Shown: positions 16,229 to 25,906, numbered from the stretch's first letter. The stretch is 64,000 nt of DNA from Nonomuraea thailandensis (GCF_024172165.1 NZ_JAMZEB010000002.1:12483501-12547500), one strand, 5' to 3'. Numbers and translations are program-made. The notes: generated by a model from the sequence alone, not told the origin.

Positions 16229-17722
16229 GCACTCGTCGGCGATGCGGCGGGCGAACCCGGCCGGGTCCTCGTGCGCGGGCACGTGCTCAGGCACGACGGC
16301 GTGCACGATCCCCTCGGCGAGCAGGTCGGCCGCGCGCACCCGCTGCCGCCTGGCCACCGCGGGCGCCTGCTCGGGCCCGCCGTGCAGGATCGCGCTCGCG
16401 CCCTCCGGCGGGAGCGGCGACAACCACGCGTTGCCCGCCGCGATCACCCGGCGGGACGGCAGCAGCGCCAGCGCGCCGCCGCCGGTGCCCTCGCCCAGCA
16501 GCACCGAGACGGTGGGGACGGTGAGCTCCACCATCTCGGCCAGGCACCGGGCGATCTCGCCGGCCAGCGCGCCCTCCTCGGCCGCCGCCGAGAGGTCCGC
16601 GCCGGGGGTGTCGATGACGCAGATCAGCGGCAGGCGCAGCTCCTGGGCGATGCGCATGCCGCGGCGGGCGCCGCGTAGCGCGGCCGGGCCCAGGGGGCGG
16701 TGCTGGGACTGGGTGCGGCGGTCCTGCCCGACGAGGACGCAGGGGTTGCCGGAGAACGAGGTGAGCGCCAGCAGGAGCGCGTCGTCGGTCTCGCCGAGCT
16801 GCGTGCCGTGCAGCGGCAGGACGTCGTCGGCGGCATGCCGGAGCAGCTCCCGCACGCCGGGCCGGTCCGGGCGCCGGGTCAGGGTGATCGAGGACCACGC
16901 GTCACTCCCGATCGAGGACCACGCGTCACTCCCGGCGGGCCGGGATGCAGCGCGCTCCCCGGTGGAAGCCTCCGCGTCGCCGCCGGTGAGCGCGGAACCC
17001 GGGTCGCCGCCCGCGGCGCGCGGCGCGCGCGCAGGAGCGTCCGGGCCGGGAGTGCCGGAGAGGAGGGCGAGGGCGCGGGCGGCGATGTCGGCCAGCTCGC
17101 CCGCGGGCACGACCGCGTCCAGGATCCCCTTGTCGACCAGGTTCTCGGCCACCTGAACCCCTTCCGGGAACGGCTCCCCGCGCAGCGTCCGGTAGACGAG
17201 CGGCCCGAGGAAGCCGATGAGCGCCCCTGGCTCGGCGACCGCGACGTGCCCGAGCGACCCCCAGGAGGCGAACACGCCGCCGGTCGTGGGATGGCGCAGG
17301 TAGACGAGGTACGGCAGCCCGGCGGCCTTGTGCGCGACGACGGCCCGGCTGATCTCGACCATCCGGACGAACGCCGGCGTGCCTTCCTGCATGCGGGTCC
17401 CGCCCGAGGCCGGCGCGGCGATCAGGGGCAGGCGCTCGCGCGTGGCCCGCCGGACGGCGGCGACGATGCGCTCCGCCGTGGCCACGCCGATGGAGCCGCC
17501 GAGGAAGCCGAACTCGCTGACGACGAGCGCCGCCGCGTGCCCGCGGATGGACGCCCGCCCGGTGAGCACCGCCTCGTCGGTGCCGGCCCGCTCCTGCGCG
17601 CGCCGGAGCACGGCGAGATAGCCGGCATCATACGCCGCACGATCGATCGGCTCGTCCCAGGAGCGGAAGCTGCCGGGATCGACCGTGGCCTCGATCAGGG
17701 CGCGGGCGGACGGCCTGGTCAT
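16202..17722 (-). CDS. Fused acyl-CoA carboxylase carboxyltransferase (AccD-AccA type)
   Basis: 506 residues joining two crotonase-fold halves. The first half (about 1-235) is AccD-like with GASIRG/SEFGFLGGSIG and ASGGTRMQEG; the second (about 290-500) is AccA-like with VIDTPGADLSAAAEEG and LLGEGTGGGALALL. The AccD zinc finger is missing. The halves are linked by a Gly/Ala/Asp-rich stretch with a duplicated SDAWSSIG octapeptide. It would move carboxyl from biotin to an acyl-CoA; biotin carboxylase and carrier are not nearby. The start overlaps the FAH-family gene (ATGA 17719-17722). Confidence 0.85.
   Translation of the reverse strand: MTRPSARALIEATVDPGSFRSWDEPIDRAAYDAGYLAVLRRAQERAGTDEAVLTGRASIRGHAAALVVSEFGFLGGSIGVATAERIVAAVRRATRERLPLIAAPASGGTRMQEGTPAFVRMVEISRAVVAHKAAGLPYLVYLRHPTTGGVFASWGSLGHVAVAEPGALIGFLGPLVYRTLRGEPFPEGVQVAENLVDKGILDAVVPAGELADIAARALALLSGTPGPDAPARAPRAAGGDPGSALTGGDAEASTGERAASRPAGSDAWSSIGSDAWSSITLTRRPDRPGVRELLRHAADDVLPLHGTQLGETDDALLLALTSFSGNPCVLVGQDRRTQSQHRPLGPAALRGARRGMRIAQELRLPLICVIDTPGADLSAAAEEGALAGEIARCLAEMVELTVPTVSVLLGEGTGGGALALLPSRRVIAAGNAWLSPLPPEGASAILHGGPEQAPAVARRQRVRAADLLAEGIVHAVVPEHVPAHEDPAGFARRIADECVRQIALQR
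16886..16933 (-). repeat. 24-bp duplication in the carboxyltransferase linker
   Basis: GATCGAGGACCACGCGTCAC begins at 16886 and again at 16910, duplicating eight codons exactly at the joint between the two halves. Confidence 0.85.
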
Positions 17723-18573
17723 GCGGGCCGCAGCCGGGCGTCGTTGCCGACGATGGGATTGCGCAGCGTGCCCAGGCGCTCGACCTCGACCTCGACCTCG
17801 TCGCCCGGCTGCAGCAGCCACGGGGGAGTGCGGGCGTAGCCGACCCCGGCGGGCGTGCCGGTGGCGAGCAGGTCGCCTGGCCGCAGCGTGAACGTGCGCG
17901 AGATCAGCGAGAGCGTGTCGCCGACGGTGTAGACCATCTCGTCGGTGCTGCCGTCCTGCACGACCTCGCCGTTGACCCGGGTACGCACCCGCAGGCCGTC
18001 GCGCAGGTCGCCGACCTCGGCGGCGGGCACCATGGGGCCGAGCGGGCCGGAGCTGTCGCCGTTCTTGCCGAGGATCCACTGGCTGGTCAGCTTCTGCGCC
18101 CTGCGCGAGGTGAGGTCGTTGAAGGCGGAGTAGCCGACGACGGCGGCCAGCGCCTGCTCGGGGCCGGCGTCCACCAGCGGCGCGCCGACGTACGCGACGA
18201 CCTCGCCCTCCCAGTCGAGGCCGTCCTCGTTCGCCGGGACCGGCACCGGGGCGCCGTCCACGGTCAGCGACTGCGTCCACCGGGCGAACAGCGTCGGGTG
18301 CGGCGGCAGGTCCTTGCCGGCGAAGGAGCCCTCGGCGACGTGCTTGAGGTAGTTCAGTCCGATGCAGATCACGCGGGCGCCGGGCAGCACCGGCGGCACG
18401 AACGTGACCTCCGCGGCGGCTGCCGTGTCACCGGCGGGCTCCCGGGACAGCAGGCTCCGCGCGTCGGCCCAGAACCGCTCCAGCGACGCCAGCACCGCGA
18501 CCTCCGCGCCGTCGGGCGACAGCGACGCCACCTCGACCGGGCCGCCGTTCCGGCGGATGCCCACGATTCTCAT
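17719..18573 (-). CDS. Fumarylacetoacetate hydrolase family protein
   Basis: 284 residues with the FAH metal site: DWEGEVVAYVG, YSAFNDLTSRRAQ, and LLATGTPAGVGYARTP. Family members hydrolyse or decarboxylate C-C bonds in catabolic dioxo acids. GAGGTGA precedes the ATG. It heads an operon with the fused carboxyltransferase and is divergent from a GntR regulator with overlapping inverted repeats between. A catabolic pathway ending in an acyl-CoA is a fair inference; the substrate is unknown. Confidence 0.9.
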   Translation of the reverse strand: MRIVGIRRNGGPVEVASLSPDGAEVAVLASLERFWADARSLLSREPAGDTAAAAEVTFVPPVLPGARVICIGLNYLKHVAEGSFAGKDLPPHPTLFARWTQSLTVDGAPVPVPANEDGLDWEGEVVAYVGAPLVDAGPEQALAAVVGYSAFNDLTSRRAQKLTSQWILGKNGDSSGPLGPMVPAAEVGDLRDGLRVRTRVNGEVVQDGSTDEMVYTVGDTLSLISRTFTLRPGDLLATGTPAGVGYARTPPWLLQPGDEVEVEVERLGTLRNPIVGNDARLRPA

Positions 18574-18593
18574 CGGTCACCTCTTCTGGTACG

Positions 18594-18621
18594 GAAGGGT
18601 ACGAACCCTTCTAAAGGTTCG
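18594..18621. promoter_or_regulatory. Overlapping inverted repeats, GntR operator candidate
   Basis: GAAGGGTACGAACCCTTC (18594-18611) and CGAACC-N8-GGTTCG (18602-18621) overlap in the 73-bp divergent region between the FAH and gntR starts. Either could bind the GntR protein. Confidence 0.65.
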
Positions 18622-18646
18622 CAGGTTTGTGCTTAGATGTCGGACT

Positions 18647-19360
18647 ATGCCGCAGAGCTCCTCCTCCGGACAAGCCCTGACCGGCCTGGGCCAGGGCGCT
18701 CGTACGCGTGCCGAGCAACTGGCAGCCCTGCTCGACGACCGGATCCGCACCCGCGGGCTGGCCCCCGGCGAGCCGGTGGGGACCCTGGAGTCGCTGCGCG
18801 CGGAGACCGGCCTCGCCTACGCCACGGTCAGCGAGGCCGTCCGGCTGCTGCGTGACCGGGGCGTGCTGGAGATCCGGCCGGGGCGCGGCGGCGGGCTGTT
18901 CGTCGCCGAGCGCGGGCCGGTGGTGCGGCTGCGGCACACGTTGCTGAGCGTCGAGGAGGAGCCCGGCACGGTCGCCGACGCCATCGAGCTGCGCGACCAC
19001 CTGGAGGAGCTGATCGACGTCGGCGCCGCCCGCCACCGCACCGGCCGGGACATCGCCGACCTGCGCGGCCTGCTCCGGCGACTGCGCGCCGCGCCCGACT
19101 GGAACGGCTTCATGCGCGCCAACTGGGCGCTGCACGAGCGGATCGCCGCGATCAGCCCCAACGCGATGGCGCGGGCGGTCTACACCGGCACCCTGGGTCA
19201 CCTGGGCGCCGCGTCGTCCCGCTTCGACGACGACCCGGCCGCCGCCGCGGGCTACCGCGCCGAGCGTTACCAGGTCCACGCCGACCTGGTCGAGGCGATC
19301 GCGGGTGGCGACGAGGCCGCCGTCCGCGCGGCCGTCGCCCGGCACAACACCACCACGTGA
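18647..19360 (+). CDS. GntR/FadR family regulator
   Basis: 237 residues. The winged helix (about 14-82) reads ESLRAETGLAYATVSEAVRLL, with the wing GVLEIRPGRGGGLFV. An all-helical FCD effector domain follows (DAIELRDHLEELIDVGAARH, then NWALHERIAA and VHADLVEAIAGGDEAAVRAA). FCD proteins usually sense organic acids. The ATG at 18647 is reached after the operator region. It is followed 13 bases later by the DUF3500 gene, so they are probably cotranscribed. Confidence 0.9.
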   Translation: MPQSSSSGQALTGLGQGARTRAEQLAALLDDRIRTRGLAPGEPVGTLESLRAETGLAYATVSEAVRLLRDRGVLEIRPGRGGGLFVAERGPVVRLRHTLLSVEEEPGTVADAIELRDHLEELIDVGAARHRTGRDIADLRGLLRRLRAAPDWNGFMRANWALHERIAAISPNAMARAVYTGTLGHLGAASSRFDDDPAAAAGYRAERYQVHADLVEAIAGGDEAAVRAAVARHNTTT

Positions 19361-19373
19361 GAAGGGGCCCCGC

Positions 19374-20627
19374 ATGCCCGGTGAGTACCGCCAGTACCTG
19401 TTCCCGCACGATCACCCGAGGCTGGCCGGGGTGCGGGGCCTCGACCCGTACGCCTACCGCGAGTTCGCCAGGAAGCCGGGCACGTTCACCGGCGGCCTGG
19501 TCGAGGGCTGGACGCCGCTCTACAGGAACGACTTCCACGGCGTCACGGAGAACGGCGTCCTGCGCGGGGGCCTCCACCCGCTCAGGCCCGCGGAGCCGGG
19601 TGAGGAGGCGCCGGTCGAGGCCATGGTGGCGGCCGCGGACGACCTGCTCGCCGCCCTGGACGGCGAGGGCCGCGAGCGGGTCTCGTACGCGGTGGACGCC
19701 GCGGAGTGGCAGACCTGGGCCAACCCGGAGTTCATGCAGTTCGACACCGGCCTGCGGCTGGACCTGCAGCCGGAGGCGGTGCGCGAGCGGGCGCTGGCCC
19801 TGGTGCGCGCCTCGCTCTCCCCGGAGGGCTTCCGGCTGGCGCACGCGATGATGCTGGTCAACGGCTTCCTCGGCGAGGTCGTCGGCCTGGAGAGCATCCT
19901 CAACGAGTACAGCTACAACCTCGCCCTCTACGGCGCCCCCGACCTGCGGGCCCCGTGGGGCTGGCAGCTCTACGGCCACCACTGCGCGATCAACTGCCTG
20001 GTCGTCGAGGGGCGCATGGCGCTGTCGCCGGTGTTCCTCGGCGCCGAGCCCGACGAGATCGACGCGGGCCCGCACGCGGGCCTGCGCGACCTGTTCGCCG
20101 ACCGGGTGGAGCTCGGGCTGCGGCTGATGGCCGCCCTGCCGGAGGAGCAGCGGCGCCAGGCCGTCGTGTACGAGCGGATGGTCGACCCGGCGATGCCGGA
20201 GGGCCGGGTGCATCCGGGCGACGAGCGGCACCTGGCCGGGGCGTTCCAGGACAACCGGGTCATCCCTGTCGAGGGGGTGCGCCTCGACGGGGTGCCCGCG
20301 GAGGCGCGGGAGCACGCGCTGGCCGTCGCCGAGTCGTTCGTCCGGCTGCTGCCGGAGGGGCCGCGGGCGGCCAGGATGCGGGAGATCGCCGGGCACCTCG
20401 ACGAGACCTGGTTCTGCTGGATCGGCGGTCACCGGCCGGGTGACGTCTTCTACTACCGCCTGCAGTCGCCGGTGCTGATCGCCGAGCTCGACCACCACTG
20501 CGGGGTGTTCCTCGACTACGACACACCCAAGCCGTTCCACGTCCACACCGTGCTGCGCACCCCGCACGGCAACGACTACGGGCGCGCCTGGGTCCGGCAG
20601 TGGCAGGAGCGGGAGGCCGGGCGCTAG
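19374..20627 (+). CDS. DUF3500 family protein
   Basis: 417 residues ending in LDYDTPKPFHVHTVLRTPHGNDYG, which matches the conserved end of DUF3500 proteins; inner pieces such as YGHHCAINCLVVEGRM and FYYRLQSPVL are also typical. The His-rich pieces suggest a metal site, but the biochemical role is not known. A GAGAAGGGG site precedes the ATG. Its place after gntR and opposite FAH/carboxyltransferase suggests a step in the same catabolic pathway. The stop shares CTAG (20624-20627) with the convergent membrane gene. Confidence 0.8.
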   Translation: MPGEYRQYLFPHDHPRLAGVRGLDPYAYREFARKPGTFTGGLVEGWTPLYRNDFHGVTENGVLRGGLHPLRPAEPGEEAPVEAMVAAADDLLAALDGEGRERVSYAVDAAEWQTWANPEFMQFDTGLRLDLQPEAVRERALALVRASLSPEGFRLAHAMMLVNGFLGEVVGLESILNEYSYNLALYGAPDLRAPWGWQLYGHHCAINCLVVEGRMALSPVFLGAEPDEIDAGPHAGLRDLFADRVELGLRLMAALPEEQRRQAVVYERMVDPAMPEGRVHPGDERHLAGAFQDNRVIPVEGVRLDGVPAEAREHALAVAESFVRLLPEGPRAARMREIAGHLDETWFCWIGGHRPGDVFYYRLQSPVLIAELDHHCGVFLDYDTPKPFHVHTVLRTPHGNDYGRAWVRQWQEREAGR

Positions 20628-21347
20628 CGGGCCCGGCGCACCCGTACCGCGAGAAGGATCAGGACGACGGGAAGGAGCACGTGCAGCACCCATCCGGGTG
20701 TGACGGGGTTGATCACTTCCGCCGAGGACGACGTGCATCCGAGCACCGGCAGCCAGCTCATCATCAGGTCACTGACCACCAGGGGCACCACCGTCAGCCA
20801 GCCCACGCACCGGCCCGCCGGCCGGTGGCCGGTGCGCGCCAGCAGCGCCCACAGCCCGAAGCCCACGGGCGACCACGAGCGGCTGCGGGAGGAGTGACAG
20901 GACGGCCGCCACGGTCAGGATCTCCGGCACGTTGCCGAGCGCCGTGAGCAGCGCCGCCGCGGCCAGGCAGGCGAGCGTGATCAGCAGCAGGTCGTTGCCG
21001 TCCCAGGGGAGGAAGCGCAGCGCTCCGCCGGAGATCAGGGTCAGGGCGGCGTCCGGCCCGCCCACGGCGTGCTGGATCAGGGCCGCGTTCCTGACCTCCT
21101 CCTCGCTGGGCAGGCCCAGCCCGGTGATCAGCGGCGCGGCGGCGGCCACGGCGAGCACCGTCAGCAGCCCGGCGCCCAGCCACGGCGCCCACCGCCTGCG
21201 CCGCAGCACCACGACGGGCACGACCAGGAGCGCGGTGATGGCCGCGCCGGCGGCGAGGTTCGCGGCTCTGGGCACGATGACCGCGGGCAGCAGCGGCACC
21301 AGGAGCGCCAGTGCGCATAAGCCGGGTAAGGCGATTCTGTACGACAC
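20624..21347 (-). pseudogene. Membrane protein gene broken by a frameshift
   Basis: A GTG at 21347 opens a membrane protein with at least five hydrophobic segments. Near 20870-20885 (after LLPQPLVVAR) its frame turns into implausible Ala/Gly/Pro sequence, while the next frame continues with VGFGLWALLART and a final membrane segment, ending at 20624. One extra base in a GCCCGTGGGC stretch would explain it. It may be a real pseudogene, a sequencing error, or two overlapping genes. No family recognised. Confidence 0.6.
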
Positions 21348-21381
21348 GAGCGACGGGACTATCGCTCCCGCAGCGCCCGTG

Positions 21382-22812
21382 TCAACCTCCCAGCACGGCG
21401 TCCCGGTCCAGCGGGAAGATCGGCCGGTTCAGGTTGCGGTACGGCAGCCGGTGCAGGTCCTGGTCCACACCCCCGGGGGTGAGCGCCAGCATCCAGCCGT
21501 CCGCCGCCTCGAACAGCTCCGGCTCCAGGTACCCGATCTTGACCGTGACCACGTCCACCCCGGCCACGTCCACCCCGAGCCGCCGGTACGACTCCAGCAG
21601 CCGGTACTGCATCCGGCGCGAGGTCAGGAAGACGCTCAGCCCGCCGATGCGCACGCTGACCACCCGCCCGCCGTCGGGGTCGTCGGCCACGGCCTCCAGC
21701 GTGCCCTCCAGCGGCAGCGGCCCGGGCGGGCGGGCGTCCACCCGGCCGCCGGCGCGCACACTGACGGGCGAGCCGACCGGCAGGTGCGCGACGGCCGCCA
21801 CCGCCTCCGCGTCGAACAGGGAGGCGTAGACGGCGCGGACGGAGCCGTCGCGGATCCCGGGCCTGGCCAGCATCCGCTCCAGGGCGTAGGTGACGTCGTC
21901 GGCGCCGCCCGCGCCCGGGTTGTCGCCGGAGTCGCTGATGAAGTACGGCCGGGCCGAGCCCTCCTTGAGCGCCGCGTCCAGGCACTCGTCCATGGACCCC
22001 GTGGGAGCGACGAAGGCGAAGTCGTCGCGCGCGTCCCAGAACGCCTGCCCCAGCTCGCGGGCCGCCTGCTCGGTGGCGGCGGCGTCAGTGCCGGTGGCGA
22101 CGACCGCGCCGGTGCAACGCGGCTCGTCGGCCCAGGCGAAGCCGATCCAGACGGCCGCGTCGATCACGCCGGGCCTGGCCTCGATGTCCGGGATGCGGGC
22201 GTACAGGCCGCGGGCGGGCTCCACGCGGGTGCTGGTCATCTCGCCGGGCAGCAGGATCGGCACGTGGACCAGCGACTTGTGCGGGCGTCCGCCTCGCTGG
22301 AGCGCTTCGACGAGGTTGCGGGCGGCGCGCTCGCGGGTCTCCCAGACGTCCACGTGGGGCGCGGTGCGGTAGCAGGTCAGCAGGTCGCAGCCGGCGAACA
22401 GGGTGTGCGAGACGTTGCCGTGCAGATCCATCGCCGCCGACACCAGCGGCTCGGGGCCGATCACGGAGCGGACGGCGCTGATCAGGTCGCCCTCGGCGTC
22501 CTGGCGGCCGACGACGCTCATCGCGCCGTGGATGTCCAGCAGCACGCCGTCGAAGGAGCCGTCGGACAGGCCCTGGACGATCTCGGCCCGCCAGGCGTCG
22601 TACGCGGCGGCCTCGACCGCCCCGCCGGGCAGGGCGCGGGCGTGCACGATCGGCACCCACTCCACCTCGGCCGCCCACGGCTCGCCGAGCCAGTCGTACC
22701 TGCCGAGCAGGGCCTGGCCCCGGGTGACCTCGAAGTCGGCGGTGCCGCTGAGGTGCGGCGAGAAGGTGCTGGACTCGATGTGGACGCCGCAGATGGCGAT
22801 GCGCAAGGACAC
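21382..22812 (-). CDS. M81 family metallopeptidase, MlrC-like
   Basis: 476 residues. The zinc-site motifs of the microcystin-degradation MlrC family are present: GVHIESSTFSPH near the start, LLDIHGAM and AAMDLHGNVS, and SDSGDNPGAGGADD in the C-terminal half. Family members cleave small cyclic or linear peptides. The GTG 22812 start has a weak ribosome site, with a TTG at 22806 as alternative. It lies 17 bp after the ROK gene and opposite a peptide importer, so breakdown of imported peptides is a good inference. Confidence 0.85.
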   Translation of the reverse strand: MSLRIAICGVHIESSTFSPHLSGTADFEVTRGQALLGRYDWLGEPWAAEVEWVPIVHARALPGGAVEAAAYDAWRAEIVQGLSDGSFDGVLLDIHGAMSVVGRQDAEGDLISAVRSVIGPEPLVSAAMDLHGNVSHTLFAGCDLLTCYRTAPHVDVWETRERAARNLVEALQRGGRPHKSLVHVPILLPGEMTSTRVEPARGLYARIPDIEARPGVIDAAVWIGFAWADEPRCTGAVVATGTDAAATEQAARELGQAFWDARDDFAFVAPTGSMDECLDAALKEGSARPYFISDSGDNPGAGGADDVTYALERMLARPGIRDGSVRAVYASLFDAEAVAAVAHLPVGSPVSVRAGGRVDARPPGPLPLEGTLEAVADDPDGGRVVSVRIGGLSVFLTSRRMQYRLLESYRRLGVDVAGVDVVTVKIGYLEPELFEAADGWMLALTPGGVDQDLHRLPYRNLNRPIFPLDRDAVLGG

Positions 22813-22829
22813 GTTTACCGCTGTGCTTT

Positions 22830-23969
22830 CTAGGAGGGACGGATGTCGGCCGTCTCCCGCAGGAGCTGGCCCAGCCCGATGAGGGCCGCGTCGGGGCCGG
22901 CGATGCTCGCCTCGATGGACAACGACTGGGTCAGCGGCGGCAGGCACCGCTCGTAGAGCATGCCTTTGACGGCCGCCACGTAGACGTCGAGGCTCGACAG
23001 CGCGCCGCCGATGACGACGCTGTCGGGGTTGAGGAAGTTGACCAGCCCCGACAGCGCGACGCCGAGCAGCCGGCCGGCCTGGCGCACCAGGGTCACCACG
23101 GCCGGGTCGGCGTTGATGGTGGCGGCGATGACGTCGCGGATGTCGGCCACGGGCAGGCCGCGCCCGGCCAGCTCGCGGGCCAGCGCGGCGCCGCTGGCGG
23201 CGGTCTCCAGGCAGCCGCTGCCGCCGCAGGAGCACTCGCGTTCGCCGCTGTCGGCCACCCGCACGTGGGTCAGGTCGCCGCTCAGGCCGCGCCCGCCGCG
23301 GTAGATCCGGGCGCCGCTGACCAGGCAGCCGCCGATGCCGCTGCCGGCCTTGACGTAGATCATGTCGCCGGTGTCGCGCCGGGTGACGTACTCGCCGATC
23401 GCGGCGGCCTTGGCGTCGTTGTCGACGACGGCGGTCACCTGGAAGCGGGCGCGCAGGTCGCTCTGGACGTCGTAGCCGCTCCAGCCCGGCATGCGGGCGG
23501 GGCCGACGAGCCGTCCGTGCGGGAAGTCCACCGGGCCGGGCAGCGCCATGCCGACGGCCAGCAGCCGCCGGCCGGGCGCGTGGGCGGTCCTGACGCTGTC
23601 GAAGGCTCCCGCGATCCGGTCGAAGATCGCCTCGGGGCCCGCTCCTATGTCGACGGCGAACTCCTCGGCCGTCAGCAGCGCTCCGGAGGGCGAGCACAGG
23701 CCGACGCGGGCGTGGCGGGCGCCCAGCTCGGCGACGGCGAAGACGCCGCCGTCCTCGCGCAGGCGCAGGATCCTGGGCCGGCGCCCGCCGGTGGAGGCGC
23801 CCACGCCCTCCTCCAGGATCGTGCCGTCCTCCAGCAGGCGCCGCACCACGCTGGAGACCGTGGAGGGAGCCACCTGCAGGATCTCCACCAGATCCGCGCG
23901 TGAGACGGCCTTACCGCTGGCCAGCAGGCTCAACGCCTGCTCACGCAGATTGGCGGGCTCCTCCGGCAT
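22830..23969 (-). CDS. ROK family regulator of the peptide importer
   Basis: 379 residues: an N-terminal winged helix (SRADLVEILQVAPSTVSSVV) and a full ROK domain with DNDAKAAAIGE and the zinc motif CSCGGSGC. It is the first gene of an operon with the MlrC-type peptidase and is divergent from the ABC importer, so it probably controls both. The ATG at 23969 follows GGAGAGGAGAGG; an upstream in-frame ATG exists but lacks such a site. The effector is likely an amino sugar, sugar or peptide product. Confidence 0.88.
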   Translation of the reverse strand: MPEEPANLREQALSLLASGKAVSRADLVEILQVAPSTVSSVVRRLLEDGTILEEGVGASTGGRRPRILRLREDGGVFAVAELGARHARVGLCSPSGALLTAEEFAVDIGAGPEAIFDRIAGAFDSVRTAHAPGRRLLAVGMALPGPVDFPHGRLVGPARMPGWSGYDVQSDLRARFQVTAVVDNDAKAAAIGEYVTRRDTGDMIYVKAGSGIGGCLVSGARIYRGGRGLSGDLTHVRVADSGERECSCGGSGCLETAASGAALARELAGRGLPVADIRDVIAATINADPAVVTLVRQAGRLLGVALSGLVNFLNPDSVVIGGALSSLDVYVAAVKGMLYERCLPPLTQSLSIEASIAGPDAALIGLGQLLRETADIRPS

Positions 23970-24086
23970 GCCTCTCCTCTCCCTGGAAGGAAGACCATCA
24001 TCGAGCAAGAAGACGATCACCACTAGATGCCTTCGCCGCGGACTCTACATCGAAATAAGTGTCACGAACAAAGTAGATTTTTCGCA

Positions 24087-24115
24087 TTGACTTACCACTT
24101 GTACCTCTATACATT
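24087..24115 (+). promoter_or_regulatory. Promoter of the dipeptide-type ABC importer
   Basis: TTGACT (24087-24092), 17-bp spacer, TACATT (24110-24115), in an AT-rich island unlike the surroundings, 52 bp before the first gene of the operon. Confidence 0.6.
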
Positions 24116-24166
24116 CTCCGGCTGAACGGCCCCTGGAGGGCAGCCCACGTCTCGACGAGGAGAATC

Positions 24167-25903
24167 ATGGGGACGAGAACCCGCATCGTGTGCGGCGTGG
24201 TGGCCATCGGGCTGGGTCTGAGCGCCTGCAGCGGAGGCGGCGCCGGCGGCGGCGCGCAGCAGAGTGGCGGCGGCGCGCAGGGCACGGACACCGCGACCGT
24301 GGCGTTCCGCACGCCCAACTGGATCCTGCCGATCTCGGCGCCCGGCTTCACCCAGGGCGAGAACGACATCTTCTCCACCGCCCTGTACCGCAAGCTGTAC
24401 AGCTACAAGCTCGACGGATCCAGCCCCGACAACGTCGACCCCCAGCGCTCGCTCGCCGAGCCGCCCGCCGTCAGCGACGGCGGCAAGACGCTGACCATCA
24501 CGCTCAAGGACAACACCTGGTCCGACGGCAAGCCGATCACCACCAAGGACGTGCAGTTCTGGTGGGACCTCGTCACCGCGAACAAGGACAAGTGGGCGTC
24601 CTACAAGCCCGGCGGCTTCCCCGACAACATCGACAGCTTCAAGGTCAAGGACGACAAGACCTTCTCCCTGACCACGAAGAAGGCGTACAACGCCGCCTGG
24701 TTCGTCGGCAACCAGCTCAACCGGATCGTCCCGCTGCCCCAGCACGCCTGGGACCGGGGCGATGCCAAGAAGACCTTCGAGGAGCTCACCGCCGCCTCGA
24801 AGGACCCCAAGTCGTACGCGACCAACCCGCTGTGGAAGACCAACAGCGGCCCGTGGAAGCTGCAGAGCTACGTGCCCAGCGGCGAGGTCGTCCTGGCCAA
24901 GCAGGACACCTACTCGGGCACCGACAAGCCGAAGCTGAACAAGATCGTGCTGCGGCCGTTCACCGGCGACGACGCCGAGTTCAACGTGCTGCGCGCCGGC
25001 CAGATCGACTACGGCTACATCCCGCCGGCGAACCTGTCGCAGAAGGCCTACCTGGAGTCGAAGGGTTACAAGGTCGCCCCCTGGTACGGGTGGTCGATCA
25101 CCTACCTCCAGCTGAACTTCAACAACCCCAAGACCGGGGTGCTGTTCAAGCAGCCATACCTGCGCCAGGCGCTGCAGATGCTCGTCGACCAGCCCACGAT
25201 CAGCAAGGTCATCTGGTCCGGCATGGCCGCGCCCACCTGCGGCCCGGTTCCCGCCAAGCAGGGCTCGCCCGCCGGCCAGGGCTGCGCCTACCCGTTCGAC
25301 CCGGCCAAGGCCAAGCAGCTGCTGGAGAGCCACGGCTGGAAGGTCACGCCCGACGGGCAGACCACCTGCGCCGACCCCGCCCTGTGCGGTGAGGGCATCG
25401 CCAAGGACGCCCCGCTGAGCTTCACCGTCACCAGCCAGTCCGGCTTCGCCGCGACCACCAAGATGTTCGCCGAGATCAAGTCGGCGATGGCCAAGGTCGG
25501 CGTGCAGCTCACCATCAAGGAGGTGCCCGACTCCGTCGCGGTCACCCCGGCCTGCAAGCCGGAGGAGTCCAAGTGCGACTGGGACATGTCGTTCTTCGGC
25601 TCGCAGGGCAGCTGGTACTACCCGGCCTTCGCCTCCGGTGAGCGCCTGTTCCAGACCGACGCCCCCGTCAACCTCGGCAGCTACAGCAACCCCGAGGCCG
25701 ACGAGCTGATCGAGAAGGCGCAGTTCTCCGACGACGCCGCCGCGCTGCAGGAGTACAACGACTTCCTGGCCAAGGACCTGCCGGTGCTGTGGATGCCGAA
25801 CCCCGTCTACCAGATCTCGGCGTACAAGTCGGGGCTGCAGGGCGTCGAGCCGCAGGACCCGATGAACCTGATGTACTTCCAAGACTGGTCCTGGAAGAGC
25901 TGA
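24167..25903 (+). CDS. ABC transporter substrate-binding lipoprotein, family 5
   Basis: 578 residues with a lipoprotein signal ending in LSAC and a Gly-rich linker. The oligopeptide-binding fold shows FWWDLVTAN, YGWSITYLQLNF (ligand-proximal) and late NPVYQISAYKS. Cys pairs (TCGP, GCAY, CADPALCG) may form disulfides. It captures a peptide or similar solute and delivers it to the two permeases and the fused ATPase that follow. GAGGAGA precedes the ATG. Confidence 0.92.
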   Translation: MGTRTRIVCGVVAIGLGLSACSGGGAGGGAQQSGGGAQGTDTATVAFRTPNWILPISAPGFTQGENDIFSTALYRKLYSYKLDGSSPDNVDPQRSLAEPPAVSDGGKTLTITLKDNTWSDGKPITTKDVQFWWDLVTANKDKWASYKPGGFPDNIDSFKVKDDKTFSLTTKKAYNAAWFVGNQLNRIVPLPQHAWDRGDAKKTFEELTAASKDPKSYATNPLWKTNSGPWKLQSYVPSGEVVLAKQDTYSGTDKPKLNKIVLRPFTGDDAEFNVLRAGQIDYGYIPPANLSQKAYLESKGYKVAPWYGWSITYLQLNFNNPKTGVLFKQPYLRQALQMLVDQPTISKVIWSGMAAPTCGPVPAKQGSPAGQGCAYPFDPAKAKQLLESHGWKVTPDGQTTCADPALCGEGIAKDAPLSFTVTSQSGFAATTKMFAEIKSAMAKVGVQLTIKEVPDSVAVTPACKPEESKCDWDMSFFGSQGSWYYPAFASGERLFQTDAPVNLGSYSNPEADELIEKAQFSDDAAALQEYNDFLAKDLPVLWMPNPVYQISAYKSGLQGVEPQDPMNLMYFQDWSWKS

Positions 25904-25906
25904 CCG

